Positions 9,501-17,770 of a stretch of DNA of 64,000 nucleotides are shown piece by piece (position 1 is the stretch's first letter; each line of letters starts with the position of its first letter). The stretch lies in assembly GCA_002343985.1 (NCBI GenBank), contig DDTB01000010.1, forward strand, positions 217,969 to 281,968, given 5' to 3'. Both the position numbers and the translations under genes were made by a program. The notes under the pieces were generated by a model. It searched no databases. It saw only the letters and a program-made list of their open reading frames with translations, and was not told the origin of the DNA. This stretch comes from Chitinophagaceae bacterium UBA2375. GTDB taxonomy: Bacteria; Bacteroidota; Bacteroidia; Chitinophagales; Chitinophagaceae.

Positions 9501-10112
9501 CCTGTTAGTGCCGAGCCATAAACCCTGATCTGTATCAGGTGAAATTTTTTTGATGGAATGATATCCTTTGGAGACAATTGTTGAGGGTAGCGATTTCGCG
9601 AACCCGGGCCAATTAAAATAATTAAAGCTGAAGTTGCGGGTATCGATATAGCTCAGTTCCCTGATATCGGATGCGATCCATAATTTTCCGGCAGCGTCCA
9701 GGTGCAGGTCCCAGACCAGGTTATTAGGCAGTGTGCCTTTAGTGATATCGCCGGCATACCATGTTTTCCATTCATCTTTAGCCGGGTCGAACATGTTTAA
9801 GCCGTTCATTGTGGCGACCCATATTTTCCCATCTGCAGTACCGGTGATATCATTGATGATTTCATTTGAAATCCCATTTACCTGGTCAGGTTTGAAAATC
9901 CTGATATGCCTGCCATCATAACGGTTCAGCCCGTTTTTCGTGCCAATCCACATAAACCCTGTGGGATCCTGGTAGAAGCATGTGATACGATTGTCGGACA
10001 GGCCGTCTTTTACCGTCAGCACTTTGTTTTTGATATATAGCTGTGCCTTTGCCGGCCAGGCCGACAATATGAGCATGCACATCAAAGTGGAAAATAAATA
10101 ACGGGCGTTCAT
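6588..10112 (-). CDS. Large sensor histidine kinase: Reg_prop propeller, Y_Y_Y, GAF, HisKA_3
   Basis: 1174 residues. A signal peptide (cleavage after AKAQ near 24) is followed by a periplasmic beta-propeller of two-component regulator repeats (for example GFMWIGTKNGLNRYDG near 52-67 and many later W-x-A/G-T blocks) to about 700, and a Y_Y_Y immunoglobulin-like domain near 720-782. One TM helix spans about 787-808. The cytoplasmic part has a GAF domain (about 825-965) and a HisKA_3 kinase with His986 in ARDLHDELG, an N box near 1098 (EAIHNAVKYS) and the G box DNGKGF near 1125. It resembles the SusR/HTCS sensors for oligosaccharides but has a separate regulator. It overlaps the next gene by 4 bases (ATGA). 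The ligand is unknown; a glycan is a family-based guess. Confidence 0.95.
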   Translation of the reverse strand: MNARYLFSTLMCMLILSAWPAKAQLYIKNKVLTVKDGLSDNRITCFYQDPTGFMWIGTKNGLNRYDGRHIRIFKPDQVNGISNEIINDITGTADGKIWVATMNGLNMFDPAKDEWKTWYAGDITKGTLPNNLVWDLHLDAAGKLWIASDIRELSYIDTRNFSFNYFNWPGFAKSLPSTIVSKGYHSIKKISPDTDQGLWLGTNRGLARLDFANASFSFMPGGYHAELFDMFADSINKQVFITYQTGGLVVFDQKKNTAAKINPEPAPFPSKTFEPFSLSSSWMAHEAGLLEIQAKQNVFRLHRHIPTFSGSILPGSIKSVYTDRHGTRWVATPNGCIYVDSDNPILSFLPLLPINSREAVNRMTGLLYNRTGKEYFICSENPARVWIIPAGGGPINELANDSRGKPFSSCYAIREDSGGDIWLLTSDMPYRYDRRNQSFDPFPIPGIPKGALFRDIAKDMNGNLWFATFNAGLLFYNQASGRIDSLPRKLRHLKSSVTSLYARPNQSGLWIGTLGYDLHHYLPGTDSLELFYKKHNDSVTEVLNMVNHLSADQDGLIWVSTISGGVLKIDVDKGKYQKFDMKSGLRNNQALSTCGDERSNTWILSGNSISAINKQGQTFHWLNDLSAFGISAFDADLNAGHDIIYDPDRKRVLAAGGGGLLMFEPYSGNKIKEYPLVITKIEYNGKAYTLTPDQTALHRCKVQRNGSLSVEFAGLYFGQSADLRIEYMLEGYDKEWIRADDRLLAVYQKMPSGNYQFRLRAVNQDAETITSLGNLAVSVNPSVWESPLFIVLLIAMLIGISYAVIHNLRNRIREERVLKRFATSLFGQKSIDDIFWTTAEQCVALMKLEDCVLYQLDESRQVLLQKAAAGPKSPYTDRYIFNPIEILIGKGIVGTVAKTLKPELIRNTGKDSRYIIDDQSRLSEIAVPVIVEGKAFGVIDSEHPQKGFYTKADLHLLEKMAAICAERISKYLVEERIRARIARDLHDELGSTLTSINIMSKVAMSPAQGEGQVRQYLEKIKEHSSRIMESMGDMVWAINPSNDSLEKFIIRLKEYTAELLEPTGMTYSFDLHGNLSEIKLNLEERKDLYLVAKEAIHNAVKYSGAGHLDIRIRLADHQLSLEVEDNGKGFREEVVGSGNGLINMAERARDMQAELVIDTKPGRGTVIRLVKHIT

Positions 10113-10162
10113 GAACCGGGTTAAAACCGGTTACTAAATTATGCAATTTGTGGCAGCCTTTG

Positions 10163-10912
10163 TTAAATGCCCGCTCCAAGTGATTTCAGGAGCTGGTCTT
10201 TATAGGAAGAAGAAACCTCCACTTCTGTTCCGTCGCTCATGGTGAGGTAACCACCCGTGCCTTTGTGGTACGACTTAATATAACCAGTATGCACGATGGA
10301 TGAACGGTGAACCCTCACGAAGGGGGCTGTAAGCAGGTCGTCAAAATATTTAAGGAATTTACATATTAATTTTTTGGAATGATCTGCCATGACCAATTCA
10401 GTAAAATTGCCCTTGGCGTGCAGCCTGACGATGTCATTTGTTTTCACCACGTCAAATCCCTGCATGGTCGGTAATACAATCTGCTGATGGGCCGGTTGTA
10501 ACCTGATATTTTCGAGCAGGACCCGGTTTCGGTTCAGGCTTTCTTTTTCCCTTAATGATTCTTCCACTTTAGCGACAGCCCTGATCAGCTCACTGATATC
10601 AATGGGCTTAAGTATATAATATGCCGCGCTCATATTTAATGCCCTGATCGAATATTCCGCATAAGCGGTGATAAATATGGTTTCAAACGACATGCCCGCG
10701 CAGGCTTCCAGCACATCAAAGGCATTCCCGTATGGCATTTCCACATCCAGGAAAACAAGCCTGGGTGATTTTTCTTTGATTAAGGGGATTGCCTCACGGA
10801 TATCCGAGGCTTGCCCGATCAGTTTTACCGTTGGGCAATACCGTTCGAGGTAACCACATAGTACATCCCTCGCGATGGCTTCGTCATCTATAATTACGGC
10901 TTCAATACTCAT
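10163..10912 (-). CDS. LytTR-type response regulator
   Basis: A 249-residue LytR/AlgR-family regulator: receiver domain with acidic pocket VIIDDE and phospho-acceptor Asp56 in LVFLDVEMP, followed by a LytTR DNA-binding domain at about 140-246 (typical strings DIVRLHAKGNFTEL and FVRVHRSSIVHTGYIKS). Its ATG overlaps the stop of the upstream kinase as ATGA, the usual sign of a translationally coupled pair. It should bind direct repeats upstream of target promoters once phosphorylated by that kinase. The gene ends 50 bases before the start of the large Reg_prop kinase on the same strand, with no terminator between them. Confidence 0.95.
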   Translation of the reverse strand: MSIEAVIIDDEAIARDVLCGYLERYCPTVKLIGQASDIREAIPLIKEKSPRLVFLDVEMPYGNAFDVLEACAGMSFETIFITAYAEYSIRALNMSAAYYILKPIDISELIRAVAKVEESLREKESLNRNRVLLENIRLQPAHQQIVLPTMQGFDVVKTNDIVRLHAKGNFTELVMADHSKKLICKFLKYFDDLLTAPFVRVHRSSIVHTGYIKSYHKGTGGYLTMSDGTEVEVSSSYKDQLLKSLGAGI

Positions 10913-12738
10913 ACGGGCAATTTTGTCAATAAGGGTAATTGAATTTGTACCAATACACCGTGAACGGGTGATGGTTTATCAATGATACTACATTGCATGC
11001 GCATGCCATACAACTCATTGAGTATTCGGATCCTTTCATTGATATTGTTTAATCCCCTGCCATTATGTTGCTGGTTCTGTGTTTTCAACGACCTGCTGGC
11101 TGCGATGCCAATGCCATTATCTTCAATACTGATTTCTACTTGTTCTTCTTTCTTACTGAAACTTATGTGCAGGTAACCAGCAGTATCGAGATAGCGCAGT
11201 CCATGCCAGATGGCATTTTCGAGATGCGGCTGCACCAGCATCACAGGAACATACAGTTCCGGGTATTGTGTCAATGCATCATCTACTTGCAGTTTATAAT
11301 CAAATTTATCTGGAAACCTGCTGCGTTCGAGTTCGAGGTAATGTTTAAGCCATTCCAGTTCATCCTGCAATACAATAAAATCATGTGTAGATTGTTCCAT
11401 GACCCTGCGCATCAGGGTGGAAAACCTTGTGATGTACCGGTTTGCTTCGAGTTCCGATTTATTGGCGATGAAATGATTCACACTGTTTAAACTATTGAAA
11501 ATGAAGTGAGGGTTCATTTCCCTGCGTAATGATTGTAATGCGATTTTCCTGTTTTTCTTTTTTAGTTTTTGCAGGAAGAAAAGGATCAGCGCAAGCAGCC
11601 CGGCTAATAAAATCAACGATCCAGTTAGCCAGATATTGAATTGATTTTTTCGTTTGATAAGGTCGTCCGCCAGTTTTTTTTCGTTTTCCAGGATGCCAAT
11701 CCTTTTTTCCGTTTCTTCCATCAGGCGGCTATCAACCAGGCTGCTGTCGCGGCTTAGCAGCATGGGTAAAATCCGTAAGAAATCTGTATGGTAATTCAGG
11801 CTTTCATTGTATCGTTTTTTAGCAGTAAGCAATGAATCCAGTTTACGTACCGCTTCCGCGGCTTCTATGGTATACGCTTTTTGAACGGATATCTGGTAGG
11901 TTTCGCGTAGCAGGTTCAGCGCGCTGGCCGTATCCTTGTTCATGCTGTACAAATTTGCGAGTAAAAGCAATTCCCGGGCTTTGAGCCTGTTTGCCTCTTG
12001 CACAAAAGGTTCCGATAGCATTTGCTTTTTCACTTCGATGGCTTTTTTGAAATCGCTGTTGCCTGCATATACCTCAGCCAGTTTTTGGTTGTATTGGGCA
12101 GCCCTTTCCGGATTGCTTTTCGATAATTCATAGGCATTGGAAAAAGCGTCGGCAGCCTTGGCGGGTTCATTGTTTTTCAGTCCGATATCCGCCATTTTTT
12201 CAAATCCGGATAATGCCTCCACTGTATCCTTTTTGAGCAGGCCAAGTTTGATGTTTTCCTGGATCAGGGCTTCCTGTACCGGTTGAGAATCAGGGATACT
12301 GAGCCTGCGTATATCATTTCTGTTAAGCGTGATTTCCGGGACCGATTTGTTTTTATCCAAAGCCGCGTTAGCTGCCTGGTAATTGCTGATGGCTTCAGTT
12401 TTTTTCAATTGCGACTCCTGGACCCTTGCTAAAGCACGACTGCTCCTGGCCATTCCATCCGCATCCTGGGCGGCAGTATACAGATCTTTGGCCTTCTTAA
12501 AGTAATATTCACTCCTTGGGTACTCTCCCCTTCCGCTATACCATTCCCCCAATTCATAATATCCCTGTGCGGCCGTATCCTTGTTCGATTGTTTGAATCC
12601 TTTTTCCACTTTTCGGGATGCCTTCTTCATGGATTCAAACTCCTTTGATTGCTGGGCTTGTATATGAAATGAAGCCATCACGCAAAGGCAAAGCAGGATT
12701 GAGATCTTAGCTGTATGTGATGTGAAGTATGTGGACAT
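10909..12738 (-). CDS. TPR-containing LytS-type sensor histidine kinase
   Basis: 609 residues. An export signal (about 1-29, ending IQAQ) leads into a periplasmic TPR-rich region (about 55-320) and a coiled segment, then one TM helix at about 368-390. The cytoplasmic part is a His_kinase (LytS/YehU-type) domain with His411 in REMNPHFIFNSLNSV, followed by a HATPase domain (QPHLENAIWHGLRY and EDNGIGI). This is the common Bacteroidota architecture paired with LytTR regulators, as seen immediately downstream with a 4-base overlap. The TPRs probably sense a protein or peptide in the periplasm. It is divergent from the ARPP-1-like gene, leaving a 130-base shared upstream region. Confidence 0.95.
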   Translation of the reverse strand: MSTYFTSHTAKISILLCLCVMASFHIQAQQSKEFESMKKASRKVEKGFKQSNKDTAAQGYYELGEWYSGRGEYPRSEYYFKKAKDLYTAAQDADGMARSSRALARVQESQLKKTEAISNYQAANAALDKNKSVPEITLNRNDIRRLSIPDSQPVQEALIQENIKLGLLKKDTVEALSGFEKMADIGLKNNEPAKAADAFSNAYELSKSNPERAAQYNQKLAEVYAGNSDFKKAIEVKKQMLSEPFVQEANRLKARELLLLANLYSMNKDTASALNLLRETYQISVQKAYTIEAAEAVRKLDSLLTAKKRYNESLNYHTDFLRILPMLLSRDSSLVDSRLMEETEKRIGILENEKKLADDLIKRKNQFNIWLTGSLILLAGLLALILFFLQKLKKKNRKIALQSLRREMNPHFIFNSLNSVNHFIANKSELEANRYITRFSTLMRRVMEQSTHDFIVLQDELEWLKHYLELERSRFPDKFDYKLQVDDALTQYPELYVPVMLVQPHLENAIWHGLRYLDTAGYLHISFSKKEEQVEISIEDNGIGIAASRSLKTQNQQHNGRGLNNINERIRILNELYGMRMQCSIIDKPSPVHGVLVQIQLPLLTKLPV

Positions 12739-12868
12739 CCTATTGCAAAGTAATGAAGATTAACAGGAATGAAGCTTGTATTCACCCATTCAAAGCCATG
12801 GTTCACACAGTTTAACCCAAAACCGCCCGGGCGCCGCAGTAGTTTCACTGCATAAAAAATAAACAATT

Positions 12869-13831
12869 ATGAAAAAAGCATTGATCCTTGCCGGCATTTG
12901 CCTGGCTTATTTGGGTGCTGAAGCCCAGTTACAGAAAGAGAACCTTCAAAGCCCTTTCCAGGAACAAAGCGGCCGGACCAAGCCAGGTTTTGCTACGGAA
13001 TATAAGCATATCAGGCTGTATTACATCAAGGCCAAGCCTACCCTGTATAAAGCATTTGAAGGTATGGGTAAATACACCAGCCTTGAACAAGCTATCTCAC
13101 AATCAAAAATTGTTGTCACGGAAGTGTCGAATGCAGGTACCGTGAATACCCTGCGTTTTACCAATCAGTCAAAAGACAGCATCATTGTGGGCATGGGTGA
13201 TATTGTGAAAGGCGGTAAGCAGGACCGGGTGGTTGAGAAAGATACGCTTATCGCCCCAGGTAAAACCGTACAGATTCCCGTGTATTGTGTGGAACAGGGC
13301 CGGTGGTCTGCGCAAGGTGGCAGCACACAGTTTAGTGCATACCACAGCAAGGCAGATAACAGTTTGCGTAAAACCATTGTGAAAGAGAAAAACCAGCAAA
13401 GGGTTTGGTCGAAAGTGGCCGAAATCAACCAGGCATACGGTACAAGCTCTACAACAGGTACTTACACAGCCGTAAGCCAGTCAGACAAATACAAAACAGA
13501 ACTGGCATCATACAAGCAAAGCTTGATGCAGGCCATGCAGAGGGAAAAGGATTTAGTGGGCATTGTAGCCGTTACCGGAGATAAAATTATTGGATGCGAT
13601 ATTTATGCTACGCCCGCTTTGTTCAGGGACCATGCCGCCAACCTGGTACATTCATATGCATCTGAAGCTTTAAAAGATGGTAAGCCCGTCAGCATTTCTG
13701 ATCAAAAAGTGCAGCAATACCTGAACCAACTGCTTGCCGGCGAGTTGGAACAGGACCAGCAGTTGCAACAAAATGGCCGAAGCCTGAAAGTGAATGGCAA
13801 AAAAGTGAAGATTACCGCATTTGCAGACTAA
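12869..13831 (+). CDS. Secreted ARPP-1/DUF6569-like domain protein
   Basis: 320 residues with a signal peptide (MKKALILAGICLAYLGAEAQ). The mature part carries strings I associate with the ARPP-1 (DUF6569) family: AGTVNTLRFTNQSKDSIIV, MGDIVKGGKQDRVVEKDT and PVYCVEQGRW at about 130-150, the last with a single conserved-looking Cys. The second half is helical (SYKQSLMQAMQREKDLVGIV, then a DIYATPALFRDH segment). No enzymatic activity is established that I know of. It is divergent from the TPR kinase gene. A strong hairpin just after the gene serves the convergent T9SS gene. Family assignment is from memory of these motifs and should be confirmed by profile search. Confidence 0.75.
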   Translation: MKKALILAGICLAYLGAEAQLQKENLQSPFQEQSGRTKPGFATEYKHIRLYYIKAKPTLYKAFEGMGKYTSLEQAISQSKIVVTEVSNAGTVNTLRFTNQSKDSIIVGMGDIVKGGKQDRVVEKDTLIAPGKTVQIPVYCVEQGRWSAQGGSTQFSAYHSKADNSLRKTIVKEKNQQRVWSKVAEINQAYGTSSTTGTYTAVSQSDKYKTELASYKQSLMQAMQREKDLVGIVAVTGDKIIGCDIYATPALFRDHAANLVHSYASEALKDGKPVSISDQKVQQYLNQLLAGELEQDQQLQQNGRSLKVNGKKVKITAFAD

Positions 13832-13850
13832 GCCCGTTTTTAATCCAGAT

Positions 13851-13885
13851 AAAAAAATGCCTGCACCATTTCTGATGCAGGCATT
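13851..13885 (-). terminator. Rho-independent terminator of the T9SS gene
   Basis: A perfect 10-bp stem (AATGCCTGCA/TGCAGGCATT) with a 10-base loop is followed on the minus strand by seven T residues. It sits between two convergent genes and terminates the minus-strand one. Confidence 0.85.
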
Positions 13886-13898
13886 ACCATACTCAAAC

Positions 13899-16493
13899 CT
13901 ACTGATGCATGCGAACAAACTTTTCGCTTCCAATCAGTCGCCCTTCCTTAGTCCGGTATTGAATAAAATACGTACCCGGACTAAATTGTTTGATGACAAT
14001 ATTTTTCTTTTGTGCATTTATCTCAACCGGTATCCTGGCCATTTCAGCGCCCAGGCTGTTATACACTGTTAATACGGATTGTGCGGGAGATTCTGGGAGG
14101 ATCACCGTTAACTGGTCATCCGCAGGATTAGGATATACGCGCATTTCTTTCACCCTTTGAGGTTCAGCAACCGCAAATTTCCTTTGGTTCATTTCCATGC
14201 CCGCGTTTGATTTTTGCTTAACGGACGATTGTGCTTTTACCTGCCTGATGGCTGCTGCCATTTTATCGGCGCTGACCGGGTAATTTTCCTTTTTGATGAT
14301 CAGCATGGGTTCCGTAATGGTTGCCCTTGGATTTGGAATCAATTCATGGGCATATGAATTCCATCCGGTACACTCACACCAGCGACCATAAATAATGCGG
14401 TATGATTTGGTGATATCAAATACCCCTGGCATATTACCTACAAGTGTGCTGGTGCCATTATACCCATTAAAGGTATTTGGAAACTGGCCCCACCATTGTG
14501 AAGGATTTGTAACCGTTGTACCAGGAACATTATTGCCGTTGGCATCAATTTCAGACACTTCCCAGAAATAGCCGCAACCTTCTCCAAGTGGCGCAAGTGG
14601 CTCACCAGATAAACCAAAACTTGTAGGGGTCACATTAATGTATGGGATATTAAACAGCACTTCATTCAAAGGGGTTTGTGGAATTTCAACCAGTGTCAGG
14701 TTGTCGATGGCCAGGTCGTTGCCATCGCCAATGCCTGTTTCGTCTAATAGTATACGGATGGTCATAGAGAATTGTCCTGTACCCGCAGGCATTGTTAACA
14801 CCTGGTTTACCGATTGCCAGTTGCAATTACCTGCCGGGACATCAATCACCTGGTTGGTCATATCAAAACCGGCAACTGAAAACTGCACGGACACAATGGG
14901 TTTGATATCGAATCCGCATTGCGGGAGGTTCTTCATGTCTGCACAGAACTTATACATTTTACCCCTGCTTACAGTCACATTCTGATGCCATGCCACCCTG
15001 CTTCCGGTTAAACCTGTCGCGCCATTTACATACAAGTGATTTCCATTGTTTGAGCAGTTTACGTCCCAGGTGGGCGACACCTGCAGGCCCTGTGCAGATG
15101 TCATTACAGAATATTTACCCGTGTTAACTGAAGATAATGAAATCGTGGGCTGGTAAGTATATCCCGAACTGAATGACTGGTTGCCCAATTCGAAGCCGGG
15201 GTTTTTAATCAGGTTTTTTCCGGGGCAACATTGTGTGATGCATGATATGCCCACATCGTTGTTTTGCCCGGTGGTTTGTCCATCTGGAGGGTTACCAATG
15301 GTGATGGGTGCCAACGAAATCCCATTGATGCCAAAATTTCCAACTATTGAGAAATCATAACCAGAAAGGTTTGTATTCATTCCCGGGATTTGAGCAGGGT
15401 CAACATAAAAGCAATAATTGCTGCCCGCAATAAATGAAGGGCTTTGCATTGTGTGAATAAGGCTTCCGTCCTGGTAAATTTGCAAATCAATTTGCGCTGT
15501 TCCGGTAATTCCATTCGCTTCTGGTAAGTTAAAGTCAACACAAATCCTACCTGGCCCGCAAGCAGGCACACCGCGCAACCTCACATCGCCGGTTTTGCAG
15601 TTGGTGGTTACACATACATTATCGAGGTATGTATACCCAAAATGTTGCCCTTGGAGGCAATCCATATTGATGAATTGAATAGTTACTGTTTTCCCTACAT
15701 GTTGTGAGAGGTTAATCTGCGCGCACATCCAATCTGTATATTTCAATTCATTGCCATTATAAGTCATCGACATGAAGAAAGGGTTATCCTCATCCGCAAT
15801 GACCATATTGGAATTATTGCCCAGGTTGCAGACATCCCTTAATTCAGACCCATCCGCGCAATCAATAACCCTCACGAAAAATTTTGGCTGATTCCCATTG
15901 GGGTGGCCTGTTGGTTTTTGTAATACTACCGCGTATTGGAAACCAATAATTGTTTGCCCGGGCATAACCGTAAATCTTTTTGAGATAAGTTCGACGCCCC
16001 TTCCAACGGCTGTGTTCCCTAAACGAATAGCCTGTGTGGAACCACCCGGCGCTACCTGGCTGATGCCTGTTATTGGGTCATTACCAACTGCAACCAGTGT
16101 TTGCCGTGCATTGCTATTGCTTAAGGCTAAATTAAGTGGGCTGAAACCATCGGTTAGTGCGTTAGGATAGTTTGCATAAACGCCATATGCGCCCGACCAT
16201 TCATTGCTGTCCAGGCCTGTTTCAAAATCACCATTGCCGCAGGGCGTGTGGTTGCCCTGGCAGGGCTCGTAAGCCGCGGCCAGCCTGTGTTCGATATTGT
16301 ATTTATCGATGAACGCTGTTTTCCGGTAGGAGAAATAAGCATCAAATGTTTCTTCCGGATCTGATAATTGTTCGTAATCCCTGCGAACAGTTTGTTCAAA
16401 ATCAGGAGGAAATACGACCTGTGCCTGTATGCCGGGCCCCAGGCACAGGAGAAATACCCAAATACTGAAAAATTGTATGAATTGTCTTTTCAT
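13899..16493 (-). CDS. T9SS-exported protein with jelly-roll modules
   Basis: 864 residues from the ATG at 16491-16493, chosen because it starts a good signal peptide (MKRQFIQFFSIWVFLLCLG, cleavage after QAQ). Two modules near 100-300 and 430-610 begin with CGNGDFETG and LIKNPGFELGN and end with DNVCV or IDNLTLVEI, the pattern of carbohydrate-binding-like jelly rolls in surface proteins. The module region is cysteine rich (for example ITQCCPGKN). The last 80 residues form a type A T9SS sorting domain (MRVYPNPADDQLTV, YNSLGAEM, SPGTYFIQYRTKEGRLIGSEKF). It is therefore secreted or anchored at the cell surface through the gliding/T9SS route. No catalytic domain is recognised; it may be an adhesin or matrix protein. 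Confidence 0.88.
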   Translation of the reverse strand: MKRQFIQFFSIWVFLLCLGPGIQAQVVFPPDFEQTVRRDYEQLSDPEETFDAYFSYRKTAFIDKYNIEHRLAAAYEPCQGNHTPCGNGDFETGLDSNEWSGAYGVYANYPNALTDGFSPLNLALSNSNARQTLVAVGNDPITGISQVAPGGSTQAIRLGNTAVGRGVELISKRFTVMPGQTIIGFQYAVVLQKPTGHPNGNQPKFFVRVIDCADGSELRDVCNLGNNSNMVIADEDNPFFMSMTYNGNELKYTDWMCAQINLSQHVGKTVTIQFINMDCLQGQHFGYTYLDNVCVTTNCKTGDVRLRGVPACGPGRICVDFNLPEANGITGTAQIDLQIYQDGSLIHTMQSPSFIAGSNYCFYVDPAQIPGMNTNLSGYDFSIVGNFGINGISLAPITIGNPPDGQTTGQNNDVGISCITQCCPGKNLIKNPGFELGNQSFSSGYTYQPTISLSSVNTGKYSVMTSAQGLQVSPTWDVNCSNNGNHLYVNGATGLTGSRVAWHQNVTVSRGKMYKFCADMKNLPQCGFDIKPIVSVQFSVAGFDMTNQVIDVPAGNCNWQSVNQVLTMPAGTGQFSMTIRILLDETGIGDGNDLAIDNLTLVEIPQTPLNEVLFNIPYINVTPTSFGLSGEPLAPLGEGCGYFWEVSEIDANGNNVPGTTVTNPSQWWGQFPNTFNGYNGTSTLVGNMPGVFDITKSYRIIYGRWCECTGWNSYAHELIPNPRATITEPMLIIKKENYPVSADKMAAAIRQVKAQSSVKQKSNAGMEMNQRKFAVAEPQRVKEMRVYPNPADDQLTVILPESPAQSVLTVYNSLGAEMARIPVEINAQKKNIVIKQFSPGTYFIQYRTKEGRLIGSEKFVRMHQ

Positions 16494-16998
16494 AATTGAC
16501 ATGTTTTTTAACAGGCAACCCTGCCTGTTTTTGGTTTGAGCAAATTGTAATGTTGGGTTACGAATCAGGTTTTTCATTATAATGAATAATACCAGGCACA
16601 AGGTTTTATGAAGCTGGCAGGTACGTATCAATTTCATTTTGTCATGACAAGCCAAAGGTCATTGTACTGAGTGATTGCCCATCGGGCTAATCAACGGTAA
16701 AAGGCCTATCAACCAACGGAAAATTTGGAAAGGATACAGGCAAATGTTAGTGAGTAAGTTTTCGGTTTGATTGACGTAATCACACATTTTATACAAAGCG
16801 GAATAGCGTGTATGCCGACCGTTAAAAAACGGTATTTCCGGATCAATAAACCTGAAATCAACCATTAATAAAGTATAACTTTCAGATAATCAAATGATTG
16901 GCATTTCAATCTGATGGTCGTGATTTTTCGGGCTGTGTTTGCCATGTAAATGCTGGGTAGTTTTAAACCACCATTACTCATCACCAAACTGATCAATT
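16494..16998. other. Intergenic region between divergent genes, with a leader hairpin
   Basis: 505 bases hold the leader of the minus-strand T9SS gene and the promoter of the plus-strand lipoprotein. A stem-loop at 16510-16529 (ACAGGCA, loop ACCC, TGCCTGT) lies about 17 bases before the T9SS start; read on the plus strand it is followed by TTTTT and could block antisense transcription. A 68-codon minus-strand frame at 16659-16865 has no recognisable features and I do not call it. I found no tRNA or repeat here. Confidence 0.5.
16939..16965 (+). promoter_or_regulatory. Putative promoter of the lipoprotein gene
   Basis: TTG at 16939-16941 and TAGTTTTA at 16958-16965, 16 bases apart, approximate the Bacteroidota -33/-7 pair (one mismatch to TAnnTTTG). 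The start codon is 33 bases further on. Confidence 0.45.
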
Positions 16999-17727
16999 AT
17001 GAAAAAGCTATTAATCTTCAGCAACATCCTGACCTTGGCTGTTATGATGTTCATGTCTTGTCAAAAATCAAATGTTGGCGAATCCTATTCTCCCGGTAGC
17101 CAGTCGGCTAAAACGGGTGGTTCATATGCCACAGTTAACAGGGATTGCCCTGATTGTTATGATCATACCAATACACCTTTCGAAGGTGTGAACGCCGGCA
17201 CAGCCTGGCAGATATCCAATAACTACAAATTGTACAATTTGCCACAGTTGGAAATTGACGGTGTTGGACAGGATGCCAACAGCATCTGGTTTAGCCTGGA
17301 GAGTCTAAAGAATTTTATCTGGCAACTTGAAGAGGAAGTTTGTAAAAGAAGATGTGATAAAGGGATGTCTTTAGGTGTCCGGGTATATTATGCCCGTTAT
17401 CCTGAGGTGTTGACAAACGACCTTGCTGACCTTGATCCTGCATTTGCGCAAAGGCATACCCTTTTTATGGTGCCAACATTCCAGGATGAGGCCAACAGCC
17501 AGGTGCATTGGGATTTTGATCCCTGGCATTGGGGCACTGATCCTTGTACGCCCAAGCCAATGTCTGAATGGTTCAGGTTAGGCAATAAACCTTTTGGAGA
17601 TGAAAATTCACTGATATTTTCTATTGACGAAAGCCAGTACTTCATGACTGGAGGTGGCGTATTATCGGCTGCCATGAACCACGGGGACCTTGTACCTCCA
17701 TACCCAAGCCAGGGCACCGGTTATTAA
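16999..17727 (+). CDS. Lipoprotein of unknown function
   Basis: 242 residues. The N-terminus (MKKLLIFSNILTLAVMMFMSC) ends in a lipobox-like FMSC, giving Cys21 as the lipidated residue. The mature protein is acidic and aromatic, with paired cysteines CPDCYDH near 50 and EEVCKRRCDKG near 115, and many Trp, Asp and Pro residues in VHWDFDPWHWGTDPCTP. The cysteine pairs suggest disulfides or a metal site. I recognise no family. It is 43 bases upstream of the 7-TM/kinase/regulator operon on the same strand with no terminator between, so it may be the periplasmic partner of that sensor; this is inference. Confidence 0.75.
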   Translation: MKKLLIFSNILTLAVMMFMSCQKSNVGESYSPGSQSAKTGGSYATVNRDCPDCYDHTNTPFEGVNAGTAWQISNNYKLYNLPQLEIDGVGQDANSIWFSLESLKNFIWQLEEEVCKRRCDKGMSLGVRVYYARYPEVLTNDLADLDPAFAQRHTLFMVPTFQDEANSQVHWDFDPWHWGTDPCTPKPMSEWFRLGNKPFGDENSLIFSIDESQYFMTGGGVLSAAMNHGDLVPPYPSQGTGY

Positions 17728-17731
17728 TTTT

Positions 17732-17753
17732 TTGTACATTGGATTACGTACAA
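17732..17753. promoter_or_regulatory. Inverted repeat upstream of the 7-TM sensor operon
   Basis: TTGTAC and GTACAA flank a 10-base spacer, starting 5 bases after the lipoprotein stop and ending 17 bases before the TTG start of the 7-TM gene. It could be an operator for the operon's own regulator, or a chance palindrome. Confidence 0.35.
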
Positions 17754-17770
17754 TTTAAATATACTGCGGA

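Noticed and set aside
10113..10131. AACCGG...CCGGTT inverted repeat before the Reg_prop kinase as an operator
   Set aside because: It is only 6 bp and directly next to the start codon, so chance or a simple leader hairpin is as likely.
16659..16865. Minus-strand open frame of 68 codons between two divergent genes
   Set aside because: No motif, no promoter element, and aromatic-rich composition unlike the neighbours.
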